Below, piece by piece: positions 48,180 to 62,289 of a DNA stretch of 64,000 nt (its first letter is position 1; each line of letters opens with the position of its first letter). This DNA is from Budorcas taxicolor (Eukaryota; Chordata; Mammalia; Artiodactyla; Bovidae): assembly GCF_023091745.1 (NCBI RefSeq), contig NC_068910.1, forward strand, positions 129,039,170-129,103,169, read 5' to 3'. The position numbers and the translations under genes are program-made. Under the pieces are notes generated by a model. The model saw only the letters and a program-made list of their open reading frames with translations, was not told the origin of the DNA and searched no databases.

Positions 48180-50029
48180 TAAGAACTAAGACATTTAAAA
48201 TAGTATATCTATGTGGTTCTTTCCTACCTCATCCTGCAGTCTCTTTACTGATTCTAAATTCTATATTCATCATTTTCTCACTTTCTATAAGATTGTTTTG
48301 TAGATATTCTTATTAGAGTATGGAAGTTCCCATCTATTCCGAACATACTGAAGCTTTTAATGATGTGTTTATGTTGAATTTTATCAAATGTTTTATCTGC
48401 ATTTATTGAGATAATTATATAGTTTTTCTTTAAAAAAATTACTATTCTAATAAGGAACATTTATAGCTTTTTATAAATGTTAATTTGTGCTCACATACTT
48501 AGTACTTCCCTGAAGTACTTCCCTTAGTACTTCACATACTTAGCCATATTTGGGCTTCCCTGGTGGCTTAGCTGGTAAAGAATCCACGTACAATGCAGGA
48601 GACCTAGGTTTGATCCCTGGGTTGGAAAGATCCCCTGGAGAAGGGAAAGACTACTCATTCCAGTATTCTGGCCTGGAGAATTGCCTGGACTGTATAGTCC
48701 ATGGGGTTGCAAAGAGTTGGACATGACCGGGTTACTTTCACTTAGTATGAACATAACATGGTCAGAGTGTATTATTTTTATTACATTGTTGGGTTTGATA
48801 TATTGATATTTTGCTCAGAATTTTTATTGTATATTCATGAGGGAAACAGCTTTATTTTTCTTACTCAGAAAGAAGAACTATATGACTGTATGTGACACTG
48901 GTCTTAGAGTTATACACATCTTCTGAAATGGACTGGAGAGTATTCCTTCTTTCTTCCTTTGGAAAGAGTTTAAATAAGTTTAAGATGATCTGTTTCTTCA
49001 GTTTGGTACCTATTCGTATAAAATTATCTGAGACAGATGTTTTCTTCATGGGAAAAATTCCTAAACACTCCTTCAGTTTTCTTACAACTTATAGAACTTT
49101 GTGCATTGTATTGGTAAATTATATTTTCTTTACAAATTCTGTTTCACCTAACCTTTCAGTATTTTTGCATATGGTTGTTGATAGTATTACTTTAAAATCT
49201 TTTTTAGTGTTTATCTATAATCATGCCCATTCTTTTCATTCATCAAGTTATTTATTTGTCCTTTAACTCTTTTTCCTTAATCAACTTTACTGAAGGGTTG
49301 TTTATTTTCTTGGTATTTTTTTCAAACATTGAACTTTTGATTTTGTTGATTTTCTCTGTTGTGTATATATTTTCAGTTTCATTAGTTCCCACTCATATTT
49401 ATTTTATCTTTCTTTAGGCTTTCTTTGGTTCTGTTTTGTGGTTCTTTTCCTAACTTAAAATAGAAACATAGCTCATTAATTTTCAGGTACTCATCAGTTT
49501 CGTTTAATATTTAAAGCTAACCATTTTCCTTCAAAACACTGATTTTGGTACTTTCCATTAGTTTTGGTATATAGTTTGACATTATTGTTAATATCTTTTT
49601 TTTTAAAACATTCATAATGATTTTTGAACCTGTGAGTATTTAACAATGTGTTTTAAAATTTCCAAACATGCAGGAATTGTACTCAATTGCTCTGTGGTCA
49701 GAGATCCTAGCCTGTATGATACCTATTCTTTGAAATTTAGTGAGACTTGCTTTGTGAACTAGTATAATGATTTTACATATAAAATAATCTAACTCCAGCT
49801 TCAAATAATATGTCATGTGGTTACCGTATAGCAGATTATTCTGATTCCTCTGTACCATCCCTGTGACGTTGCTGTCATTTATTTCACTGATCCCTATGCT
49901 ATAATCACCCAGTACATTTTTACTCTTACAGTTTTAGCAGTTATCCTTTAGAGCAATTAAAAATAAAACATATTTTATTTTACCTTTATTTATTCCACCT
50001 CTTCCACTCTTCCTTTTTTTAAAAAAAAA
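48180..50029 (-). mobile_element. L1 ORF2 block (antisense), older copy
   Basis: The minus strand encodes SINADKTFDKIQHKHIIKSF (reverse transcriptase) near 48400. Further right, antisense endonuclease and RT sequence is diverged. A Bov-tA at 48552 interrupts it. Confidence 0.65.
48552..48743 (+). mobile_element. Bov-tA SINE
   Basis: ggcttccctggtggcttagc to gttggacatgaccgggttac. Confidence 0.9.
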
Positions 50030-50326
50030 TTTTATTTATTTATTTATTTTTGGTGGCGCTGGGTCTTTGTTGACGTGCTCAGCTTTCCCCAGTGGTGGAG
50101 AACAGGGAACTCTCTCTAGTTGCAGTGTGTGGGCTTCTGGTTGTGGTGACTTCTCTTGCTGTGGAGCACAGGCTCGAGGGCTCACAGCCTCAGTAGCTGT
50201 GGCCCCAGGCTCTGGAGCACAGGGGCTTACTCCGTGGCATGTGGAATCTTCCCAGACCAGGGATCGAACCCTTGTCTCCTGCATTGGCAGGAGGCTTCTT
50301 TACCAATGGGCCGCCTGGGAAACCTC
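50030..50326 (-). mobile_element. CHR-type SINE
   Basis: Antisense gtggcgctgggtctttgttg to gggccgcctgggaaacctc; near full length. Confidence 0.85.
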
Positions 50327-50637
50327 ACTCTTGCTTTCTTAAATAGATCCAAGTTTCTGACCTATGTTCTTTTATCTCCTTCCTAAAGAACTTGTTTCAC
50401 TATTACAGGGCAGGTCTACTGGGAGTGAACTCCCTTGGTTTTATCTGGAAGTCTTTACTCCTCCTCTACTTTTTATTGAAATACAGTTCATGTACCATAA
50501 ACTTAACCTTATAAAGTATACAATTCATTTATTTTTAGCATACTTAAAGATTGTTCTCCCACTTACCTGTGGTAATAGGATGATAAGCAGTTTCTGAAAT
50601 TATGAGAGAGAAAAGCATTCAGTATGGTAACGTATTG
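50327..50637. other. Intron 10 unique stretch
   Basis: No recognised gene or repeat. Confidence 0.35.
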
Positions 50638-50757
50638 GAGAATGAAATGGCAACCCACTCCAGTGTTCTTGCCTGGAGAATCCCAGGGACGGGGAGCCTG
50701 GTGGGCTGCTGTCTATGGGGTTGGACAGAGTTGGACACGACTGAAGTGACTTAGCAG
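50638..50757 (+). mobile_element. Bov-tA-type SINE, 5'-truncated
   Basis: gagaatgaaatggcaaccca to gacttagcagc; cagtatggtaacgta and cagcatggtaatgta flank it as an imperfect duplication. Confidence 0.85.
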
Positions 50758-51051
50758 CATGGTAATGTAATTCTTTGAAAGCAAAGTTATAAAACAGTAA
50801 TAAAACTTATGTTAATTTCATATTAAATATCACTCACCTTGTGTCTGTGTTAAGATAGGCTATCCATTCCAAGACAGTCTTTTTTCTCATTAAAGTACAG
50901 TTGATTTACATTGTTAGTTTCAGGTATACAACACAGTGATTCAGTAGGTTGTGTTTTCATCTTGTTGATGGTTTCCTGTGCAGAAGCTCAAGTTTAATTA
51001 GGTCCTGTTTGTTTATTTTTGCTTTTGGTTCTTTTGCCTTAGGAGTTGTTA

Positions 51052-51262
51052 CTGTTGTTTAGTTACTAAGTCATGTCCAACTCTTTTGTGAACCCACGGA
51101 CTGTAGTCCACCAGGTTCCTCTGTCCGTGAGATTTCCCAGGCAAGAATATTGGAGTGGGCTGCCATTTCCTTCTCCAGGGGATCTTCCCAACCCAAGGAT
51201 AAAACCCGTGTCTCCTGCACTGGCAGGTGGATTCTTTACCATTGAGCCACCTGGGAAGCCCT
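51052..51262 (-). mobile_element. Bov-tA SINE
   Basis: Antisense gttgtttagttactaagtca to gagccacctgggaagccc. Confidence 0.88.
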
Positions 51263-51429
51263 TGGCTTAGGAGACAGATCCATAAAAGACATTGCTACAA
51301 TTTATGTCAAAGAGTGTTCTGCTTATGTTCTTTACTAGGAATTTTATGGTCTCCAGTCTTAGATGGAGGTCTTTAATCCATTTATTTTTGTATATGATGT
51401 GAGCAAAGTTTCTAGTATTATCCTTTTTA

Positions 51430-51770
51430 AAAATTATTTATTAATTTTTTGGTTGGACTGGATCTTCATTGTTGTGTGTGGGCTTTCTCCAGTTGCAATG
51501 AACAGGGGCTACTCTTTTTTGCAGTGCACAGACTTCTCATTGCAGTGGCGTCTCTTGTACAGCACAAGCTCTGGGCACACAGCCTTCAGTGACTGTGACA
51601 CAGGGGCTCATTAGTTGTGGCTCACAGGCCCTAGAGTGCATGAGCTCAGTAGTAGTGGTGTATGGGCTTAGTTGCCTGCAGCATGTGAAATTTTCCTGGA
51701 CCAGTGATCAAACCTGTGTCTCTTACACTGGCAGGCAGATTCCTATCGACTGTACCACCAGGGAAGTCCT
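51430..51770 (-). mobile_element. CHR-type SINE
   Basis: Antisense ttggttggactggatcttca to gtaccaccagggaagtcct. Confidence 0.83.
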
Positions 51771-53389
51771 CTAATATTATCCTTTTACATGTTACTGTCC
51801 AGTTTTTGCAGCACCACTTATTGAAGAGATTGTCATATCTCTATTGTATATTCTTGTGTCTTTCGTCAAAGATTAATTGAAAATAAGTGCATGGGTTTAT
51901 TTCTGAGCTCTTCTGTTCTGTTGATCGATGTGTGTCTCTTCATGGTAGTATCATACTGTCTTGATTACTATAGCTTTGTAGTATAGTCTGAAGCCAGGGA
52001 GCATGTTAATTCCAGATTTATCCTTTTTTCTTAAGATTGCATTAGTAATTTGGGGCCTTTTGTGATTCATATAAATTTTGGGGTTGTTTCTTTTGGTTCT
52101 GTTGAAAATGTCTTGGATATTTTGATAGGGATTGCATTAAATATGCAGATGGCTTTGGGTAGTATGGACATTTTAACTATTAATTCTTCCAATCCAAGAA
52201 CACAGGTTATATTTCCATTTCTTTGTATCATTTTCAGATTTCTTCATCAGTATTTTATAGTTTCAGAGTATAGGTATTTGACCTCAGTGGTAAGTTTATT
52301 CTTTGGGTATTTTATTCTTTTTGATGTGTTTTCAAATGGGACCATTTCTTTATTTTTTCTTTATGATATTTCATTATTAGTATATAGAAAAGCAACAGAT
52401 TTCCATATATTACTCTTGTATCTTATAACTTTAGTGAATTAATTCATTGGTTCTAATAGTTTCTTTTGTGGAAACTTTAGGTTTTCTATATATAGTATCA
52501 TATCATTTGCAAATAGTGACAGTTTTACTTCTTCTGTTCCAATTTGGATGGATTTTTTTCTTGTCTGATTGCTGTGATGAGAACTTCCAATACTATATTA
52601 AATAGAAGTGGCAAGAGTGGGCATTCTTATCTTGTTTCTGATTTTGGAGAAAAAACTTTCAGTTTTTCACCATAGAGTATGTTAGTCCTTGTGGGTTTGT
52701 GATAAATGTCTTTTATTATATTGAGATATGTTCCCTCTGTATCCACGTTACTGAGAGTTTTTATCATGAATGGATGTTGAATTTTGTCAAATGCTTTTTC
52801 TGTGTCTGTTGAAATGAATATATGATTGTTGCCTTTCCTTTTGTTAATGTGATGTATCATATTGATTGGTGAATATTGAACCATCTTTGCATCCCTCAAA
52901 CAAATCCCATTTGATCATGGTGTGTGATCCTTTTTATTGTTGCTTGGGTTTGCTAATATTTTGTTGAGGATTTTTGTATCTATATTCATTAAATTTATTG
53001 GCTTGTAATTTCCTTTTTTTTTTTTCAGTATCTTTGTCTGGTTTTGATGTCAGGGTAATGGTAGCTTCAGAATGATTTTGATAGTGTTCCATCCTTATCT
53101 ATATTTTGGAAAAGTTTGAGAAGGTTACCTTGGTAGAATTCCCTTGTGAAGCCATCTCATTCTGAACTTTTGTTTCCTGGGAATTTTATTGTTTTTATTT
53201 TGTTTGTTTGGTTTTGATGGGGTTTTCTTGTTTGTTTTTACAAATTCAAGTCACTAGTAGTGATCTATCTGTTCAGATTATCTGTTTCTTCCTGATTCAG
53301 TCTTGGAAAGTTATATGTTTCTAGACTTTTGTCCATTTCTTTAGACTGTCCAATTTGTTGTCATATAACTATTCACATTATTTTTAAAA

Positions 53390-53710
53390 TTTTGTTTGTT
53401 TTTAGCTGTGCCAAGTCCTCACTGCTGTGCAGCTTTCTCTTGTTGCAGAGAGCAGGGGCTGCTCTCTAGTTGCAGTGCACGGCTCCTCATTGCAGTGGCT
53501 TTTTATGTTGTGACGCACAGGCTTCAGGAGTTGTGGCGTGTAGGCTCAGTAACTGTTGCAGCTTCCAGACTCTAGAGCACAGGCTCAGTGGTTGTTGCAC
53601 ACAGGCTTAGTTACTCCATGGCATGTGGGATCTTCCCAGATCAGGGGTTGAACCTGTGTCTTCTGAATTGCCATGTAGATTCGTTACCACTGAGCCACCA
53701 GGGAAGCCCA
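53390..53710 (-). mobile_element. CHR-type SINE
   Basis: Antisense tttttagctgtgccaagtcc to gagccaccagggaagccc. Confidence 0.85.
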
Positions 53711-54386
53711 GTATTTTCTTATTTTTGTATCTTTGTGACATCTGTTGTTATTTTTCCTCTTTCATTTCTTTTTGTGTTGATTTGGGTCCTCTCTCTCTTC
53801 CTCTTGATGAGCCTGGCTAAAGGTTTGTCAGTTGTGTTTATCTTTTCAAAAACCAGTCCTTGGTTGTTGTGTTTAATTGTTTATTTGGTCTCTATTTCCT
53901 AATGTTTATGATTTCCTTCCTTATGCTGACTTAGGGCTTTATTTAGTTTTCTTTTTCTAATTACTTTTGATGGAAGGTTAGGTTGTTCATTTTAGATTTT
54001 TGTTTGTTTGTTTGCTTCTTGAGGTGGGCCTGTATCATTATAAACTTTCCCGTTAGGACTGCTTTTGCTGAATTCCATCAGTTCTGAAAAGTTGTGTGTC
54101 CGTTTTCATTTGTCTTGGGGTGTTTCATCTTTGACATCTTCGTTGACCTATTCTTTTTTTCAGTAACACATATTTTAGTCTCCCTGTGTTTGTGCTCCCC
54201 CTCCCTTTGTTTTGCTATAACTGATTTTTAGTTTCATAGGTTTATGGTCGGAAAAATGCTTTATACAATTTCTATTCTCTTAAATTTACTGGGACTTGTT
54301 TTGTGGCCTAGCATGTGATCCATCCTGGAGAATGTTCCCTGTGCATTAGAAAACAAAGTATATTCTGCTGTTTTTGAATAAAGCAT

Positions 54387-54616
54387 CCTTCAGTTCAGTT
54401 CAGTTGCTCAGTCGTGTCTGACTCTTTGCGACCCCATGAATCACAGCACACCAGGCCTCCCTGTCCATCACCAACTCCCGGAGTTCACTCAGACTCACGT
54501 CCATCAAGTCAGTGATGCCGTCCAGCCATCTCATCCTCTGTCGTCCCCTTCTCCTCCTGCCCCCAATCCCTCCCAGTATCAGGGTCTTTTCCAATGAGTC
54601 AACTCTTCACATAAGG
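54387..54616 (-). mobile_element. BovB 3' end fragment
   Basis: ttcagttcagttcagttgct to aatgagtcaactcttcacat. The minus strand encodes RRRRGRQRMRWLDGITDLMD without a stop. Confidence 0.88.
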
Positions 54617-56479
54617 TTCTTAGATATCTATTTAGTCTGACTGGTTAATTGTATCATTTAAAATTGCTATTGAGTTATTGACATTCTGTCTGGGTGATCT
54701 ATCCATTGATATAAGTCAGGTGTAAGCCCCTACTATTATTATATTATTATCAATTTCTCCCTTTATGTCTATTAATGTTTAATTTAAATATTTATATTTA
54801 GGTGTTCCTTTAATGGGTACATATATGTTAATGAGTGTAATATCTTCTTCTTTATTGATCTTTTTTCTTTATATAAAGCTCTTCTTCATCTCATGTTAGA
54901 CTTTTTAAAAAAACCTATTTTATCTGATATGAGTATTGCTAGCCCTGCTTTCTTATTTCTATTTGAATGAAATATCTTTTTCCACCACTCACTTTCAATC
55001 TGTATGTGTCTTTAGCTGTGAAGTGAATCTCTTCTAAGTAACATGTAGATGGGTCTTATTTTTAATCTTCTAAGTAGTATATAGATGGGTCTTATTTTTA
55101 ATCCACATCTTTTGTTTGGATCCTTTATTCCATTGATATTTAAAGTAATTATTGATAGGTATGTACTTGTTACTATTTTATTACTTGTTTTCTGGTTGTT
55201 TCTGTAGTTCTCCGTTCATTCTCCTTTTTGCTTCTTCTCTTGTAGTTTGATGATTTCCTTTAGTAGAATGCTTATGTTCCTTTCCTCTCCATTTTTGTAT
55301 ATCTATTGTAAGTTTTTGATTTTGTGGTTACCATGGGATTCATACATGTTGATCTATAACTAAATCTGCTTCTTTCAAACCGGTAGTAACAAGTTCAGAT
55401 ACATTCTAAAAGATTTACCTTTTTCACTCTTTCCTCACATTTTGTGTTTTAATATCCTATTTTATGTCTTCATGTTTATACCTTCATTGTGTATCGTAGT
55501 TACAGTTACTTTTACAGTTGTTATCTTTTAACCTTTGTACTTGCTTATTCAAGTGGCTGAAACTTAGCCCTTACTATCTATTTGCCTTTCTTAGTGGGAT
55601 TTTTCCTTGGCTATAGTTTCTTAATTCTTGCCATAGGGTTTTTTTTTTTTCATAGGGTTTTTTAATTGAGAGAAGACCCCTTAACATTTCCTTTAGTGTA
55701 AGTCTAGTATTGAACTTCTTTAGTTTTTGTTTGTCTGAGAAATTCTTTGTCTCGCCTTCAATTCTAAATGATAATCTTGCTAGATTACAGATTTTTCTCT
55801 TTGGACACATTATTAATATATTATGGCCCTCCCTTCTGATTTGCAGAGTTTCTGCTGAAAAATCAGGTGACAGCTTTATGGGGGTTCCCTTATATATGAC
55901 TCTTTGTTTTTCCCTTGCTCCTTTCAGAATCCTGGGTTTAACCATTGCCATTTTAATTATGTCTTAGTGTGGGTCTGTTTGGGTTCATCTTGTTTGGGAC
56001 ACTATGTGCTTCTTGTACCTGAATACATTTCCTTCATCAAGTTTGGAAAGCTTTCAGTCATACTTTTAACACATATACTTTGACCCCTTTTTCTCTCTTT
56101 TCTTCTGCAACCCTTATAACACAAATGTTGATATCTTTGATGTTGTCCTATAGATCCATTAAACTATTCTCATTTTTTTTTTGTTTTCCTTTTCCTGTTC
56201 TGATTAGATGACTTCTGTTATTCTATCTTCCAGATTACTTATGTCTCTTCTTTATCACCAGTAACCTATTCATGCCTTCTAATGTGTTTTCTTTATTTCA
56301 GTTATTGTATTCTTTGTTCTGACTAGTCCTTTTTTATATTTGTTAGTTCCTTGTTAAAATTCTCATGATGTTCATCTATCCTTTTTCCTAATTCAGTTAG
56401 CACACTTATTACTGATGCTTCAAATTCTTTATCTGGTAAATTGTTTATTTCTGTTTAATTAGTTGTTTTTTCCGGTTTT

Positions 56480-56665
56480 TTTAAAATGTCTATATTTATT
56501 TAGTTGGCTGTGCTGGGTCTTAGTTGCACTGTGTGGGATCTTTAGTCATGGCACACTGATTCTTAGTTGCAGCGTGTGGGATCTAATTCCCTAACAAGGG
56601 ATCAAACTTGGGCTGCTGCGTTGGGAACATGGAGCCTTAGCCACTGGACCACCAAGGAAGGCTCT
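56480..56665 (-). mobile_element. CHR-type SINE, internally deleted
   Basis: Antisense agttggctgtgctgggtctt to ggaccaccaaggaaggctc. Confidence 0.8.
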
Positions 56666-58704
56666 TTCAGGGGTTTTGACTTACTTTCAATTAGGACACA
56701 TTCCTCTGTCTTCTCATTTTGGTTTTCTTTCTGCTTCTATGGAATTAGATGAAACAGTTACCTATTGTGGTCTTGAAGGGGTGTCCTTATGTGGGAGCAT
56801 CCCTAACAGCCTGTCTGTACCCAGTGGCTTTGGTGGGAGAGTTGGGTTTGACATGAACTCAAGTGATGTTTTCTCAGGGCATGTTGGCATCTATCCCTTG
56901 GTAGGAGTTGGGGCTGGGGGTGCAGGTGCTAGGGCTGAAGCCAGTTGTAAGACAAAGTTTCCCTTCTGCTTGGTGGCCATACTGCCCTGTTGAGGGTGAG
57001 CTCCTATACCATGTTGTTGTAGCAGAAGCCCTGAGGATTGGGTCAAAGCTGGCTCCATTCCTTCCAAGTGTACACTCTCCCCCTTCTCAGCTCTGACACA
57101 CTTGCCCCAGATGAGAACAATGCTGAAGCAAGGGGGGTGGCGGGGGTAGTTGGCATGGGTTAAAGTGCAAACCTTGGCACAGGCCATAGTGGTCCCACTA
57201 GGACCAGAGATCTGGACTATCCCTGCTGCCCTGCCTCTGTAAGCACCAGAGATGGCTGTCCCCCCACTGTGTTCAGATGCTGCTTTATGTTGAACCACTT
57301 CTGTATCTCACAGCCAAGTTCCCAAGAGGGCTGGAGTGTTCTCCTGGCTCAGGCTGGTCTGCATGCCAAGGCATTCATGAGAAACCAACCAGCCACCCAT
57401 GCGATTTTCAGCCCACCCTCTTTGTTCTGCTTTATGAGCAATCAAGCATGCATGTGCTCTTTACAAGCAGAGTCCAGGCTTCCTACAGTCCTCCTGTTAC
57501 TCCCACTGGCTCTCTAACCAGCCAAGGAGACTTGTCATCCCTGTGTCAGACCCCAGAGCTGGGATGCCCAATGTGTGACTCAAACTGCTCACTCTCTTGG
57601 GAAGATCTTGCCTGTGTTAACCTCCTCCTCTTCTGAATCCCCTGGGAAATCTTGCCTTAATCACTTCTCTTTTCTTTCTGCCCAATTCAGTATAGGTCTT
57701 ACAGCTGTGTTTGTGCAAGAGTCCGTGAGTCTCCAGGTAGTTTTCACTGAGAATTGTTCCACATGTGTATTTGTAGAACAGTTTTTGGAAAAATTGAATA
57801 TATTTTTGATATGCTCAGTGGAGGAAGTGAGTTCTGTGTCCTACTCCACCATCTTGATCTCTTTCTTCGGATGAATTAGACTTTAAAACAGACTCTCCAG
57901 TGAGTCTGCTGTTGTCCAGCAGTGCCCTCTGCATTGCTAGCTCCCACACAGCAGTCAGATCTCTGTAGTATATGACTGGTGATTCTTTCCTTCTTGAAAC
58001 TTTTTTCAATTGAAATCTGTAGCACAGCTTCCTTGTTTGGCCTTACTTCACTGAATTTAATACAAGTCTTGGGCACGATGCTCCATATGATAAATACTTA
58101 GGTGATCATGATGACGTGAAAATGTATAGTCATTCGATTTTTACACAGAGACAGTTGCACGCGTGCATAACAGATAAATTTATTAACTGTATGGCATGAT
58201 GATTACTTACCGTTCATTAGATGGAAGTGGATCACAATAAAGGTCTTCATCATTGTGGTCTCCGTGTTGAATAGACTGAGGAGGAGGAAGATGAGAGGTT
58301 GGTCTTGCTGTCTCAGAGGAGGCAGAGATGGAAGAGATAGAGGAGGTGGAAGGGGAGGCCAGAGAGGTAGGCACACCCAGTGTAACTTTACAGAAATAAC
58401 ATTTAATTGCTGTCTGACTTTTTTGGTTTTTCATTTCTCTAAAAATGTTTCTATGCGGTACCAATCCTTCTTTCATCATTTGCTTTTTGTTTCAGTGCCA
58501 TAGCACTGAACATAGAAGGGTCTGTGTCTTACATGAAGTCACATGCAGCCTTGAGTAATCAAAATTGCTCTCCCGGGTCATCCATCAGTTGTTTCCTGTT
58601 GCTGGTTCTTCTACACGCTTTTCCTCACTGTGTGGCCCTCATTTGGAAGCAGTCCCCTCCATCAGGTCATCTTCTGTTCATTCCTCTGGTGTGGTATCCT
58701 TCTG

Positions 58705-59085
58705 TTGTTGTTCAGTCACTAAGTTGTGTCTGACTCTGCGACCCCCATGAACTGCAGCATGTGAGGCTCCCCTGTCCTTCACTGTCTTCCCAAGTTTGCT
58801 CAAACTCATGTCCATTGAGTCAGTGATGCCATCCAACCATCTCATCCTCGTCACCTCCTTCTCCACTTACTCTTAGTCTTTCCCAGCATCAGGGTCTTTT
58901 CCAGTAAGTCAGCTCTTCACATCAGGTGGCCTAAGTATTGGAGCTTCAGCTTTAGCACCAGCCCTTCCAATGAATATTCAGGGTTGATTTCCTTTAGGAT
59001 CGACTGGTTTGATCTACCTGCTGTCCAGGGGACTCTCAAGTCTTCTCTAGCACTACAGTTCAGAGGCATCAATTCTCTGGCACTC
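58705..59085 (-). mobile_element. BovB 3' end nested in Tigger
   Basis: Antisense ttgttgttcagtcactaagt to ctctggcactcagat; about 380 bp, between two Tigger coding pieces. Confidence 0.88.
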
Positions 59086-59480
59086 AGATCCATGTCTTGA
59101 AACCCTTCACCCCCACCACCACCTGTTTAGCCAACTCCAGAATCTCTTTCGTGATTTCCTTGAATGGCTTTGTCATAAATCCTGTGAAGTTGGGCATAAA
59201 ATCTGAACACAGTTTTCTCCAGCAGGAATTCATTGTTTGGGGCTTATTGACTTTTACAACTTTTTCTGTAACAGTGATGGCATCTTCAATGGCAGACTTG
59301 CATGGTGTCTGCATTAATAATCCTTTAATAAATAATCCTTTCCATAAAGTACCATGTGTAACAAGCCTTAAAGGTCCTTATGGCCCGCTGATCTAGAGGC
59401 TGAATTACAGCCATTGTGTTCAGGGGCAAGTAGATCACTTTGATGCCTTTGTTGTTGAACTCATGGGATTCTGAATGGCC

Positions 59481-61700
59481 AGGTATGACCTAAATCAAAT
59501 CCCTAATGATTATACAGTGGAAGTAACAAATAGACTCAAGGGATTATATCTGGTAGAGTCCCTGAAGAACTGTGGATGGAGGTTATAACACTGTATGTGA
59601 GGCAGTGACCAAAACCGTCCCCAAGAAAAAGAAATGCAAGAAGGCACAGTGGTTGTCTGAGGAGGCCTTACAGATAGCTGAGAAAAGAAGAGATGAGAAA
59701 GGAAAAGATATATCCATCTGAATGAAGATTTCCAAAGAATAGCAAGGAGAGGTAAGAAAGCTTTCTTAACAATGCAAAGATATGGAGGAAAATGACAGAA
59801 TGGGAAAGACTAGATATCCCTTCAAGAAAATCAGAGATACAAAGAGAACCTTTCATACAACGATGGGCGCAATAAAGGACAGACATGGTAAGGACCAAAC
59901 AGAAACAGAAGACATTAAGAAGAGGTGGCAAGAATACCCAGAACTGTACCAAAAAAGGTCTTAATGACCCAGATAACCACAATGATGTAGTCACAGACCT
60001 AGAGCCAGACATCCTGGAGTGTGAAGTCAAGTGGGCCTTATTAGGAAGTGTTGCTACAAACAAAGCTAATGGGGGTGATTGAATTCCAGCTGAGCTATTT
60101 CAAATCTTAAAAGATGATGCTGTTAAAGCACTGTATCAATATGCCACCAAATTTGGAAAACTTATCAGTGGCCACAGGACTAAACAAGGTCAGTTTTCAT
60201 TCCAACCCCAAAGAAGGGTAGAGTCAAAGAATGTTCAAACTACCATACAGCTGTGCTCATTTCACATGCTAGCAAAGTGATGCTTAAACTCTTTCAAGCT
60301 AGGCTTCAACAGTATGTGAACCAAGAATTTCCAGATGTACAAGCTGCTGGATTTAGAAAAGGCAGAGAAACCAGAGATCAAATTGCCAACATCCATTGGA
60401 TCACAGAAAAAGCAAGAGAATTCCAGAAAAAAACATCTGCTTCTGCTTTGTTGACTATGCTAAAGTTTTTGATGGTGTGGATCACAGCAAACTGGAAAAT
60501 TCTTCAAAAGATGAGAATACCAGACCACCTGACCTGCCTCCCTGAGAAATCTGTATGTAGGTCAACAGTTAGAACTGGACATGGAACAACAGACTAGTTC
60601 CAAATTGGGAAAGGAGTACATCAGGCTGTATATTGTCACCCTGCTTATTTAACTTATATGGAGAGTATATCATGTGAAATGCTGGGCTGGATGGAGCTCA
60701 AGCTGGAATCAAGATTGCTGGGAGAAATATCAACAACCTCAGATATGCAGATGACACAACCCTAATGGCACAAAGCAAAGAGGAACTGAAGAGCCTCTTG
60801 ATGAAAGAAAAAGATGAAGGTGATGAAGGTGAAAGAGGAAAGTACAAATACTGACTTAAAAATCAACATTCAAAATATTAAGATTATGGCTTCTGGTCCC
60901 ATCACTTCATGGCAAATAGATAGGGTAAAAATGAAAACAGTGCAGACTATTTTCTTGGGCTCCAAAATCACTGCCGATGGTGACTGCAGCCGTGAAATTA
61001 AAAGATGCTTGCTCCTTGGAAGAAAAGCTATGACAATCCAAGACAGCGTATTAAAAAGCAGAGACATCACTTTGCTGACAAATCCTTTGAGGATTTCCCG
61101 ACCCAGGGATTGAACCCACATCTCTTGCATTGGCAGGTATATTCTTTAGCACTAGTGGCATCTGGTAAGCTCTTTTGAATCATATTAGAGTCTATAGATG
61201 TTCCTTTCTTTTTTCCCCCCAAAACTCATACTTTTGACTCCGTTGAGTCAAAGTATGGTTTTTCCAGTGGTCATGTATCGATGTGAGAGTTGAACTATAA
61301 AGAAAGCTGAGTGCCAAATAATTGGTGCTTTTGAACTCTGATGCTGGAGGAGACTCTTGAGAGTCCCTTGGGCTTGCAAGGAGATCAAACCAGTTGATTC
61401 TAAAGGAAATCAGCCCTGAATATTCTTTGGAAGGACTGATGCTGAGGCTGAAGCTCCAATAGTTTGGCTACCTGATGCGAAGAACTGACTCACTGGAAAA
61501 GACCATGATGCTGGGAAAGATTGAAGGCAAAATAGAAGGGGACGACAGAGGATGAGATGGTTGAATGCCATCGCTGACTCAATGGACATAAATTTGAGCA
61601 AACTCTGGGATATGGTGAAGGACAGGGATGCCTGGTGTCTGTAGTTCATGGGGTTGCAGAGTTGGACATGACTTAGTGACTGAAAAACAATGAACGTCAA
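59481..61700 (+). mobile_element. BovB LINE nested in Tigger
   Basis: 5'-truncated, beginning at the sequence for tatgacctaaatcaaatccc. It reads TAEEVK-like to reverse transcriptase (GFRKGRETRDQIANIHWITE, RYADDTTLM-like near 60740) and the 3' end at about 61690. Many frameshifts. A 150-bp foreign block sits at 61087-61239. It interrupts Tigger just past the second catalytic Asp; cagg is shared at both edges. Confidence 0.9.
61087..61239. repeat. Duplicate of the SINE/Tigger junction at 62423-62590
   Basis: A block inside BovB that matches the Bov-tA 5' half plus adjoining Tigger sequence at 62423-62590 (for example cattggcaggtatattcttt against cactggcaggcgtattcttt, and gaatcatattagagtct in both), with a gap of about 22 bp. 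Confidence 0.88.
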
Positions 61701-62289
61701 CAGGGACATTGTCCAATATCTAAGAACTTTAAGAGGTAGTCCTTTTTTGGCAAGGTACTTCCTGACTTTAGGAACAACACATTAATTAATGGAACCAATC
61801 CAGAAACCTGGAACCTGTCCAGGCTTTCTTTTACAGCCAGAAGATTGGCAGCTGGTGATTGTCATTTTCCCTTAAGACCCCTAAGGCTGGGGTCTTAGCA
61901 GCTTTGTAGATAAGGCAGTTCTGATCATAACCTAACTGCATTTGCACAAAACAGAGTTAGCATTTCCTCTCCTGCCTTGAATCCTGGTGCTTACTTCTCC
62001 TCCTTACTAAAAAGTATCTTTTGTGGCATTTTCCCCCAGAGTAGGGTACTTTCATCAGCATTAAAAACCTGTTCAGGAAGATATTCTTTCCCCTCAATGA
62101 TTTTCTTAATGGTGTCTGGGAATCTTCTGCCTTTTGTTCAGCAGAAGCTACTTCTGTTATCTTGGTTTAAGCCAAACCTCTTTAGAAAATTATCAAACCA
62201 TCCTTTGCTGGCATTAAATTCTCCAGCTTTAGATCCTCACCTTCCTTGTACTTAAAGTTCCCATATAATGACTTCAATTTTTTTTTAAT

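Larger units (their letters stand above)
50885..57875 (-). mobile_element. L1 LINE, near full length (antisense), with nested SINEs
   Basis: The longest L1. Minus strand from right to left: 5' end at about 57870 (antisense ctccaccatcttgatctctt), GC-richer 5' UTR to about 56700, ORF1 C-terminal domain at 55574-55951 (ILKGAREKQRVIYKGTPIKL, SAETLQIRREGHN), ORF2 with reverse transcriptase near 52627-52899 (DTEKAFDKIQHPFMIKTLSN), and the 3' end near 50885. ORFs carry stops and frameshifts. Nested elements lie at 51052, 51430, 53390, 54387 and 56480. Confidence 0.88.

Noticed and set aside
55574..55951. 125-residue minus-strand frame as a host gene
   Set aside because: It is the C-terminal part of L1 ORF1 inside a larger L1.
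56567..57636. Several overlapping frames in a GC-richer stretch of intron 10
   Set aside because: This is the 5' UTR of the antisense L1 (50885-57875), which is GC-rich and stop-poor.
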